Origin: Desulfuromonadaceae bacterium
Lineage (GTDB): Bacteria; Desulfobacterota; Desulfuromonadia; Geobacterales; Pseudopelobacteraceae
Assembly: GCA_028687585.1 (NCBI GenBank)
Contig: JAQTZV010000015.1
Location: forward strand, 1 to 64,000
Direction of reading: 5' to 3'
DNA length: 64,000 nucleotides
In this document: positions 44,949 through 51,819 of the stretch, piece by piece
How positions within the stretch are numbered: the first letter of the stretch is position 1
Layout: each line of letters begins with the position of its first letter
The notes under the pieces: generated by a model
What the model saw: the letters and a program-made list of their open reading frames with translations, nothing else
Told to the model about the DNA's origin: nothing
The model's database searches: none
Made by a program: the position numbers and the translations under genes

Positions 44949-45105
44949 AATTGAGTTGTAAAAATTCCAGACTTTTTTCAACATAATTATCGTGAAAAAC
45001 GTCAATCATCACATGTTGATAAGCAGCTGATTCATTAGCACTTTCACCGTTTTTGCCGACATCATTTTGTCAGCAGAATAACTCTTTCGTTCTGAATGCT
45101 GCAAA

Positions 45106-45157
45106 TCCACCTTCCCCCTTCAGCAGATATTCATAACAGGGGGGGTAAACTCCCCAT
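45106..45157 (+). promoter_or_regulatory. leader motif, copy B (upstream of parM)
   Basis: TCCACCTTCCCCCTTCAGCAG is followed by ATAT and then AGGGGGGG at 45138, giving C- and G-tracts that can pair. The parM SD (GAAGGAGG) and start lie some 20 bases beyond. It is the same motif as at 41161 and 46431. Confidence 0.6.
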
Positions 45158-45176
45158 AACCTGAAGGAGGATCAAC

Positions 45177-46058
45177 ATGGGAATTTTTGTCTGCGATTTG
45201 GGTTTTTCATCTGCAAAATGGCTGTATGGCGAAAAGAAAGGAAGGGTTACATCTGCTTTCAGGAGACAAGGAGATAGTCTTATTTTAGGTGATGACGCTC
45301 TGGTTCTTTCAGCTGCTTCATATCTCAAGACAATCGAAGAGCTGGTACGTTACTATCCGGTCTTCGTTGAGCGGTGCATGTGTGAAGCGGGAGTTGACGA
45401 CGAGATTATTTCCCTCGCAGTCGGATTGCCATACTCATATTGGCAAGAGCAGGACAAACCAGGTGGCAGCATTCCGATGCTATCAAAGTCCCTCGCAGGA
45501 GGAGCTATCAAGGATGTTGCCGTGTATCCCCAAGGACTGGGGGGAATTCGAGACTACCTTGACAATGAAGTGGAGCGAAATTCAGAAAACCTGCTTGGTA
45601 TCGACATAGGCTTCAACACTGTTATCTTTACCCTGTTCTCGCCTCAAAAAAGAAATATCATCTATGGTAAAACCCTCAATAAGCGTGGTGTCTATCAGAT
45701 GGCGACAGAATTTCTGCTCCCACGCATTAAGGATCTTGCCCCTTCAGGCACCTTTACGCCAATCGAAATATCATATCTGATCGAGAAGGGATTTCTGCAA
45801 TATGGTTTTGAGCGTCACGATATTACGAAAGAAATCCGGGAGGCCGGCGTTGAATACATAAAGCACATTTTGAGCGATATACACGGTGAACTGCAGGGAC
45901 ATGTCGGTATGCAGGGCTATTTTGAGAAAGTCCTGCTGTTTGGTGGCGGTGCCGCGTTCTTGAAAGGTGAGTTACCGGTGAAAAACATACAAGTAACCAC
46001 CCTTCCGGAACCGGAGTACGCAAATGCGAGAGGTTTCCGATCGTTAATAGGAAAGTGA
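45177..46058 (+). CDS. parM: ParM-like actin-family partition ATPase
   Basis: This 293-residue actin-like protein has phosphate-1 VCDLGFSSAKWLYGEKKGRV, DIGFNTVIFTLFS near 140 and the adenosine motif LLFGGGAAFLKG near 260. ParM filaments push plasmid copies apart when bound through ParR to parC. It has AAGGAGG before its start and leader motif B upstream. The downstream partner gene fits ParR. Alp7A and other bacterial actins are also possible. Confidence 0.85.
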   Translation: MGIFVCDLGFSSAKWLYGEKKGRVTSAFRRQGDSLILGDDALVLSAASYLKTIEELVRYYPVFVERCMCEAGVDDEIISLAVGLPYSYWQEQDKPGGSIPMLSKSLAGGAIKDVAVYPQGLGGIRDYLDNEVERNSENLLGIDIGFNTVIFTLFSPQKRNIIYGKTLNKRGVYQMATEFLLPRIKDLAPSGTFTPIEISYLIEKGFLQYGFERHDITKEIREAGVEYIKHILSDIHGELQGHVGMQGYFEKVLLFGGGAAFLKGELPVKNIQVTTLPEPEYANARGFRSLIGK

Positions 46059-46067
46059 GCGTTTTCC

Positions 46068-46406
46068 ATGTCACAGTTCAATGTCAGGTTCAATATCTAC
46101 GACCCCGCAGTAGAAAACATTCTGAACACGCTCAAAAGCTGTAACAAGCAGGCAGCGTTTGTCAGGGATGCGGTAAAATCCTATGCTATGTCAAAACAAG
46201 GCTTACAGACGTTTGAGTTAATGTGTGGGGGAAAAGGAAAGAAAACTGAACGGACTAAAGCCCCCACCAGTTCACCTTCATCACATGATGAAGCGATTAT
46301 GCATGAACTGTCGGCATACGAAGCGAGTTCAGAATCTGAGCCGCCATTCAATGCGTTGTACACCAGAGAAACTCAAAAGATGATCCTCAATAAGATTTTT
46401 TCCTAA
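46068..46406 (+). CDS. parR: ParR-like partition adaptor
   Basis: This 112-residue protein has an N-terminal ribbon-helix-helix-like start (FNVRFNIYDPAVENILNTLK and AAFVRDAVKSYAMSKQG) and a Ser-rich, flexible C-terminal end, as expected of ParR, which binds the centromere with its N-terminus and ParM with its C-terminus. It lies 9 bases after parM. Confidence 0.7.
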   Translation: MSQFNVRFNIYDPAVENILNTLKSCNKQAAFVRDAVKSYAMSKQGLQTFELMCGGKGKKTERTKAPTSSPSSHDEAIMHELSAYEASSESEPPFNALYTRETQKMILNKIFS

Positions 46407-46430
46407 TTTCATTTCTTCCAAAAGCAGTTG

Positions 46431-46471
46431 TTCACCTTCCCCCCCCTACAGATATTTGCTGTAGGGGGATT
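46431..46471 (+). promoter_or_regulatory. leader motif, copy C with terminator-like stem (before transfer operon)
   Basis: TTCACCTTCCCCCCCTACAG is followed by ATATTTG and CTGTAGGGGG, making a 10-bp stem, then ATTTTTTT. This copy has the form of an intrinsic terminator directly in front of the conjugation operon, so it may be a regulated attenuator. It lies about 20 bases before the first gene. Confidence 0.65.
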
Positions 46472-46491
46472 TTTTTATGGAGGTGAATTTC

Positions 46492-47079
46492 ATGTTGAAC
46501 AAAACGACTGCTCTGATTCTGTCGTTACTGGTGCCATTGCCAGGCATTGCAGCGGAGATCAAACAGCGATCATACAGCTACGCTTTTGATGGAGCGAAAA
46601 CTTCAGATAGTGACGTCTTTGTGGTTTGCACCGGTTGCCCGGACGACAAGCTCACAAAAGAAGTTCAGCCTCTAAAGCTGGCTTTGAGATTGGCACAGCC
46701 ATCACCAGTCCTGGTACCGCAGTTGCCAGTTGCAGAAGAGGCGAAACCGGCAGCAAAACAAGAGACAGAGATGAAAGGCCTGATTGGCACAGTCTATTTT
46801 GATTTTGACCGATCTTTGCTTGTTGCGCAGGAGAAGACGAGTCTTGAACAATTGGCGAGGCAAATACCGCCTGAGAAGAGTGTCGCTGTTACCGGGTATA
46901 CCTGCTCCATAGGTAAAGATGCCTACAACGAGAAATTATCTTACCGGAGGGCTCAGTCAGTTGCCTCTTACCTCATGGCAATGGGGGTGAGAGTTGGAAA
47001 CATCGACGGTAAAGGGAAATGCTGCCCGGCGTCCGAGAATAAACAGCTCAACAGAAGAGTGGAGGTTTCATGTCCGTAA
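46492..47079 (+). CDS. OmpA-like periplasmic protein at the start of the transfer operon
   Basis: This 195-residue protein has a signal peptide (MLNKTTALILSLLVPLPGIA) and a C-terminal OmpA/MotB peptidoglycan-binding domain (VYFDFDRSLLVAQEKTSL, VTGYTCSIGKDAYNEKLSYRR, NKQLNRRVEVSCP). Such domains anchor complexes to the cell wall, fitting a transfer apparatus. GGAGGTGAATTTC sets the start at 46492 rather than at the ATG 15 bases upstream. It overlaps dsbC by 10 bases. Confidence 0.85.
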   Translation: MLNKTTALILSLLVPLPGIAAEIKQRSYSYAFDGAKTSDSDVFVVCTGCPDDKLTKEVQPLKLALRLAQPSPVLVPQLPVAEEAKPAAKQETEMKGLIGTVYFDFDRSLLVAQEKTSLEQLARQIPPEKSVAVTGYTCSIGKDAYNEKLSYRRAQSVASYLMAMGVRVGNIDGKGKCCPASENKQLNRRVEVSCP

Positions 47080-47819
47080 AGAAAAGAATCAACAGATATT
47101 CGGTTTTAATCAGTGGTTTGGCAGTGATGATTGCTACGGCAGGTCTGTCACTCGCTAATGACAACAATTCAGACAAGGTGAAAGAAAACCTGATCAAAAC
47201 GTTCCCCAATTTGAAAAACGTAGGGGACATTCGGGAATCGCCTCTAAAGGGGCTCTATGAGGTGTCGGCTGGCGATCAGGTATTTTATTTCAGTCCTGAC
47301 GGCTACCTGATGTTCGGTGAGATCTGGAGTAAAGAAGGCAAGAACCTTACCGCAGCGATCAAGGAAGAGTCTCTGGCGAAAAAGATCAAAGACCTCCCCC
47401 TGGAAAAAGCGATGAAGATAGGTAATGGCCCAAAGACCGTTATTGAGTTTACCGATCCCGACTGCCCGTATTGCCGGAAAGTGGACAAGTTTTTGAGTGA
47501 ACGCACGGATATCACCCGGTACGTCTATTTTTTCCCATTGCGTCAGAGCCATCCGGATGCAGAGAAAAAGTCTCGTTACATATTGTCGCAAGTGGATAAG
47601 TCAAAAGCATTGAACGATGTCGTGGCCGGAACCTTCGATGGCAAGTCTATACCTGTCAAGGATGGCGACTATGAGCTGCAATTAAAAGAAATGGAGCTTG
47701 TTGGATCAAGTATCGGGGTGCGAGGCACTCCGGTTCTCTGGATTAACGGCACCCATGTAAATGGCGCGGATCTTAAAAAGATTGGAGCGCTTCTTACAAA
47801 GGAGGTGGCGGCACAATAG
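47070..47819 (+). CDS. DsbC-type disulfide isomerase
   Basis: This 249-residue protein has a signal anchor (SVLISGLAVMIATAGLSLA), a dimerisation segment (LIKTFPNLKNVGDIRESPLKG) and a thioredoxin fold with FTDPDCPYCRKVDKF (CPYC active site, near residue 134) and a cis-Pro motif GVRGTPVLWIN. It isomerises disulfides in the periplasm. Transfer proteins TraN and TraU of this operon are Cys-rich, which is a reason for its presence. Confidence 0.93.
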   Translation: MSVKKRINRYSVLISGLAVMIATAGLSLANDNNSDKVKENLIKTFPNLKNVGDIRESPLKGLYEVSAGDQVFYFSPDGYLMFGEIWSKEGKNLTAAIKEESLAKKIKDLPLEKAMKIGNGPKTVIEFTDPDCPYCRKVDKFLSERTDITRYVYFFPLRQSHPDAEKKSRYILSQVDKSKALNDVVAGTFDGKSIPVKDGDYELQLKEMELVGSSIGVRGTPVLWINGTHVNGADLKKIGALLTKEVAAQ

Positions 47820-47888
47820 AGCCAACAAACCGTCGTAAACGTTAGAAATCCAGCAGTATATAAAACCACAACCAGGAGGATGGTCGCT

Positions 47889-48194
47889 ATGCAGAGTAAC
47901 AAAAGACGGATGTATTTGATGATGGCAGTATCAATGATAATGACGCTGGTTGCGTCTCAGGCAATGGCACTGACAGCCCCGGTGGCAGGCTCATTTGGCT
48001 ACGAAGCCTACACGTTTCTTATCACGGATGTACTCAAAGGACCATTTGGGGCGATTGCCGGGATCCTTGCAATCATCACCGGTGTCGTCGTCATGATTCA
48101 ACAGAAAATGGTTCCGGCAGTTCTTGCCATACTTGGTGGCATCCTCGTCATCAATGCAGACAAAATCACAACCTCTATCGGAATGATTATTTAA
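47889..48194 (+). CDS. traA: conjugative pilin (TraA/VirB2-like)
   Basis: This 101-residue protein has a leader with an MTLVASQAMA signal and two hydrophobic segments (PFGAIAGILAIITGVVVMIQ and VPAVLAILGGILVIN), the pilin pattern. SD AGGAGGA is in place for ATG 47889, so the ATG at 47880 is rejected. It is the first structural gene of the F-type operon, followed by TraL, TraE and TraK in usual order. Confidence 0.7.
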   Translation: MQSNKRRMYLMMAVSMIMTLVASQAMALTAPVAGSFGYEAYTFLITDVLKGPFGAIAGILAIITGVVVMIQQKMVPAVLAILGGILVINADKITTSIGMII

Positions 48195-48207
48195 TTTTCG
48201 CTGGTCC

Positions 48208-48228
48208 GGGGGGGAACGAACTTCCCCC
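48208..48228. repeat. short G/C palindrome before traL
   Basis: GGGGGAA and TTCCCCC are exact complements with CGAAC between. It may weaken transcription between the pilin gene and downstream genes so that more pilin is made. It resembles the paired tracts of the leader motifs. Confidence 0.5.
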
Positions 48229-48245
48229 TTGCTTTAGGAGACGCA

Positions 48246-48512
48246 ATGCAATGCAGATTTCCGCAGTATTTGACCAAACCGTTTCAGGTGCTCTGGTTTG
48301 AACCAGACGATCTGGCGGTGATGACATCGAGTTTGATCGTTGCAAATCAGTTCGGAGGGTATTTATGGCTACTGCTGATCGTGCTGCCGTGGGGCTATAG
48401 CCACCTGAAGAGGCAGTATCCAAGGGGCTTTCTGAGGCACCTCCTCTATTTTATCGGCTTAGCCCCGATGAAGGGATACCCGACATTTTTTGAATCGCAT
48501 TTTCAGGAGTAA
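48246..48512 (+). CDS. traL: TraL, F-type T4SS membrane protein
   Basis: This 88-residue protein has PQYLTKPFQVLWFEPDDLAVMT, then a hydrophobic region (VANQFGGYLWLLLIVLPWG) and LYFIGLAPMKGYP, as in TraL, a small inner membrane part of the pilus-assembly complex. SD TTAGGAG. It overlaps the 5' leader of traE. Confidence 0.87.
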   Translation: MQCRFPQYLTKPFQVLWFEPDDLAVMTSSLIVANQFGGYLWLLLIVLPWGYSHLKRQYPRGFLRHLLYFIGLAPMKGYPTFFESHFQE

Positions 48513-48516
48513 CAGC

Positions 48517-49092
48517 ATGAATCTCGACATTTATCTGCAAAAAAGCTCAAACATCTTTGCCGAAAACAGGCTGCTCAAATTTTCAATTGTGGTGTTGGGC
48601 GTAGCTGTTGTCATAAATACCGCCGGATTGTTTAAAGCACTGAACAGCCAGAAAATCATTCTGGTACCGCCGGTCATCAATTCAAAGATTTCAGTAACAG
48701 GTGATAAAGCATCAGACGAGTATCTTAAAGAGTTTACCCGCTATGCCCTCGGACTGGCGCTGACCTACAACCCTTCCAATGCCCGGCCTCAATTCAGTGA
48801 GTTGCTTGCCTTGTATGACCCCTCCGAATTTCAGGCGGCCCGCAAAGAGCTCTACATATTGGCAGATAAAATTGAAAACACGCACGCAGCCAGTGCTTTT
48901 TACATCAATTCGGTTACCCATAATGCGGAAAAACGCCAACTGGAGGTGACCGGAAGCAAGCAGACGTACATGACTGGTGAAAAAGCTTCCGACGAGCAAA
49001 AGAGCTACATCATCGAATATCGATTTGAAAGCGGGAAATTCATCTTGCGCCGCTTGTATGAAAAACAGACGGGAGAACATAAGGGGGCGTAA
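48517..49092 (+). CDS. traE: TraE, F-type T4SS protein
   Basis: This 191-residue protein has a single N-terminal transmembrane segment (LLKFSIVVLGVAVVINTAGLF) and a periplasmic domain, with LVPPVINSKISVTGDKASDEYLKEF and ARPQFSELLALYDP, as in TraE (VirB5-like/VirB8-like assembly factor). SD CAGGAG fits ATG 48517. Its stop overlaps the start of traK (TAATG). Confidence 0.9.
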   Translation: MNLDIYLQKSSNIFAENRLLKFSIVVLGVAVVINTAGLFKALNSQKIILVPPVINSKISVTGDKASDEYLKEFTRYALGLALTYNPSNARPQFSELLALYDPSEFQAARKELYILADKIENTHAASAFYINSVTHNAEKRQLEVTGSKQTYMTGEKASDEQKSYIIEYRFESGKFILRRLYEKQTGEHKGA

Positions 49093-50015
49093 TGCATAGA
49101 GCAGCAATCGTGGCCGCTGTATTGATGATACCGGTACTGACATATGGAGCAACCAGCGGCAAGAATGAAAAGCATGAAACTATCGTGGCACAAACAGAAA
49201 CCGTCGGATCAGAGGGGGAATTTCCCACCGTTGTGCTGCCTGAAGTAACAACCAACGTACGCCTGTCCAGTTCCGACATGAACAGGATTGCCTGCCCGAG
49301 TGACATAAAGGAGGCGTTAACTTCGACTGAAAAAGGAATGTCGATCAAAATTACCGGTAAAGACGCCTTTGTGAAATTCAAGGTTATTAAAAAGCCGGAT
49401 GGAAAATTCACCTATTTAACGACACCTACTGAAATTTACGTTGTCTGCGGCGATGAAACATACAGCATGATCGGTTTTCCGCAGAGAGTCCCTTCGCAAA
49501 CTATCCGCCTGTCATCCGGTAAAGATAAGAAGATCAAAGAAAACCTATCAATCTATGCCGGTTTGCCCTTCGAGAAAAAGATGCTGAAAGCGATCCGGGA
49601 GGTTTACACCGAGAGCATTCCCGACTCTTACAGCGTCAGCAGGCCTGAAAAGCAGTTCAGATCCTTCAAGGAAATATACTTATCGCTCAAGCGCATTGTG
49701 GATATTGAAGGAGAAGGTCTGAGAATCAAGGAACTTGAAGCGACCTTGAAAGGCACAATTCCTTTCAAGATGAATGAGAAGATGTTCCTGCGGAGCGAAG
49801 TCGCAGAAAACCCGATAGCCATCTCTTTGGAGCAGCATGTGTTACGACCAGGTGAATCTGCTCGCGTTTTTATTGTAGAGCAACGAAGTGAATGGTCAGG
49901 CAGCCGTGGCCTTGGTGGTGATCTTCCGGTGATGACTACCGGCAGCAAAATAATCGACAAGCAAGCTGCTGTTGAATCGAAGCCGGTGGCGCAGGAGGTT
50001 GCCCATGAAAGATAG
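49092..50015 (+). CDS. traK: TraK, secretin-like outer membrane complex protein
   Basis: This 307-residue protein has a signal peptide (AAIVAAVLMIPVLTYG), then LPEVTTNVRLSSSDMNRIACPSDI and a C-terminal segment with GTIPFKMNEKMFLRSEVAENPIAISL of TraK, the VirB9-like component of the F-type core complex, which with TraB and TraV spans the envelope. Starts at TAATG overlapping traE. Confidence 0.9.
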   Translation: MHRAAIVAAVLMIPVLTYGATSGKNEKHETIVAQTETVGSEGEFPTVVLPEVTTNVRLSSSDMNRIACPSDIKEALTSTEKGMSIKITGKDAFVKFKVIKKPDGKFTYLTTPTEIYVVCGDETYSMIGFPQRVPSQTIRLSSGKDKKIKENLSIYAGLPFEKKMLKAIREVYTESIPDSYSVSRPEKQFRSFKEIYLSLKRIVDIEGEGLRIKELEATLKGTIPFKMNEKMFLRSEVAENPIAISLEQHVLRPGESARVFIVEQRSEWSGSRGLGGDLPVMTTGSKIIDKQAAVESKPVAQEVAHER

Positions 50016-51252
50016 AATCCTGGCCGTTTGGGGAGAGATGAACGGCAAACAGCGCCGCCTTGCTGCGTGGATTGGTGGCGGCTGCCTGTTTCTGATCATT
50101 TTCTTTATCGGAAGCACTGCTATGAATCGTACCACTCCGCCGCCATCTGTATCTAAAGGCGCTCATGTTCTTAATATCGAAGGCGATATGCTGGCAAAAT
50201 CGAAGGCGATGGAAAACCTGAAGGTTGTAGCCGACCGGGACAGCAAGGTTGCCGAACTCACGAAACAGCTTGATGACATTACAAAAGAGAAGAGTAGCCA
50301 GACAGCGGCCAATCAGCAGCAGAACGCCCTTCAGCAACAGCTGCCCCAGCCAAAACCGGCAGATGTCCGCGAACGCATCGCTGGCAATTCGCCAGGACGT
50401 TCTCAAAAAGGGTCATCGCCTGCCCTTCCGCCACCGCCAATGCCGCAAGGCAGCACCGCCATGTTTCCGCCGCCACCCTCTGGCCCCTCCGGGCAGGGTG
50501 TTCAAATGCCCCCGCCTGACACCGAGATAGGCGACATCGCAATTGTATCTTCTCAAGGAGTCACCAAGTCCTCGAAAGCTTCTGATGAAGATAAAAAAAA
50601 AGACCAGCGCAAGGTCTATTTGCCTCCCTCTTTTATGGAGGCGACCCTTCTCAGTGGCCTGGATGCCCCGACAACTTCGGATGCCAAGGGCAATCCGGTT
50701 CCCGTCCTCATTCGCGTTAAAACTCCAGCAGTACTCCCCAATAGCGTCAAAGCCAATCTCAAAGGCTGTTTCGTGATTGCAGACGGGAAAGGCAATCTCT
50801 CGACGGAACGGGCTGAACTGGTGCTTGTCTCTCTGTCGTGCCTGGACAGGAAAGGTCAGGCGGTTGTGGACCAGAAGATCAAGGGCTTTGTCGTTGATGA
50901 AGATGGCAAGATCGGCTTACGGGGCAAAGTTGTCTCAAAAATGGGCTCGCTGATAGCCCGCAGTATGGTCGCCGGATTTTTTGGCGGAACCGGCGATGCC
51001 ATCAAGGCTTCTGCCACAACAACGGCAATAAGCCCTCTCGGTTCTACCCAGATGATTGATGCAAAGAATATCGGCATTGCCGGTGCTGGTGCCGGGCTGT
51101 CGAATGCCTTCAAGGAAATCGAAAAGTTTTATATGGAACTGGCTCGGCAAACCATGCCGGTTATTGAGGTGGGAGCCACAAAGCAGGTGACGCTGGTTAT
51201 CAGTGAAGGGGTAAACCTGGATATTAAAAAGGTACAGGGAGGCGGCAAGTGA
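50005..51252 (+). CDS. traB: TraB, VirB10-like core protein
   Basis: This 415-residue protein has one inner membrane segment (WIGGGCLFLIIFFIGSTA), a coiled coil at about 60-110 (KVAELTKQLDDITKEKSSQ), a Pro-rich stretch (PALPPPPMPQG and PPPPSGPSGQG) and the C-terminal domain with LPPSFMEATLLSGLDAPT, LKGCFVIADGKGNLSTERAE and GKIGLRGKVVSKMG of TraB, which links the inner and outer membranes. The start at 50005 has GCAGGAGGTTGCCC. Confidence 0.93.
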   Translation: MKDRILAVWGEMNGKQRRLAAWIGGGCLFLIIFFIGSTAMNRTTPPPSVSKGAHVLNIEGDMLAKSKAMENLKVVADRDSKVAELTKQLDDITKEKSSQTAANQQQNALQQQLPQPKPADVRERIAGNSPGRSQKGSSPALPPPPMPQGSTAMFPPPPSGPSGQGVQMPPPDTEIGDIAIVSSQGVTKSSKASDEDKKKDQRKVYLPPSFMEATLLSGLDAPTTSDAKGNPVPVLIRVKTPAVLPNSVKANLKGCFVIADGKGNLSTERAELVLVSLSCLDRKGQAVVDQKIKGFVVDEDGKIGLRGKVVSKMGSLIARSMVAGFFGGTGDAIKASATTTAISPLGSTQMIDAKNIGIAGAGAGLSNAFKEIEKFYMELARQTMPVIEVGATKQVTLVISEGVNLDIKKVQGGGK

Positions 51253-51815
51253 CTAAAACTTTAAGCGCACTACAATTTATCACGGGTGTTTGCCTACTAT
51301 CTGGTTGCGCATTTATCAATCCGTACGACAGTGAATTCAGCTGCCCTGAAACCAGTAAGGGAAAATGCGTCTCGGTAAACAGTGCATATAATGATGCGAC
51401 GACTAATAGTACGTCACATTTCGGGGAGGCCAAAACTGACAGGTCAGATGAGCATAAGGAGGGGGAAAACGTACCGGTGGTTGAAGAAGTTTGCTCACAA
51501 CACTCACCGGGCGATGATTCACTATCTGGTAACAGTGCGTGCAGCAAAAAAGCAAAGAGTGCCGATCCCGCAAGAGAGTCGAAAGAAACGCAGAATTATA
51601 ATCGCTACCGCTCCGCCCTGTACGACAAGTTCGGCAATCTGCTCAAAGAACCAAAGACCCCGATCGTAGCGCCTCCTAAAACCATGCGTGTGCTTCTCCT
51701 CCCGTATACCGGTCAGGAGAACGAGTTCTATATGATGAGGTACGTGTATTTCTTCGTTGATAACGCGCGTTGGATACTTGGCGATTCCGTGACGTCAAAC
51801 GACGAGGAGGAGTAA
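51249..51815 (+). CDS. traV: TraV lipoprotein
   Basis: This 188-residue protein has a lipobox (VCLLSGC), then FINPYDSEFSCPETSKGKCV, as in TraV, a VirB7-like lipoprotein that anchors the outer ring. The C-terminal KTMRVLLLPYTGQENEFYMMRYVYFFVD is typical. It overlaps traB by 4 bases. Confidence 0.9.
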   Translation: MTKTLSALQFITGVCLLSGCAFINPYDSEFSCPETSKGKCVSVNSAYNDATTNSTSHFGEAKTDRSDEHKEGENVPVVEEVCSQHSPGDDSLSGNSACSKKAKSADPARESKETQNYNRYRSALYDKFGNLLKEPKTPIVAPPKTMRVLLLPYTGQENEFYMMRYVYFFVDNARWILGDSVTSNDEEE

Positions 51816-51819
51816 CCAG

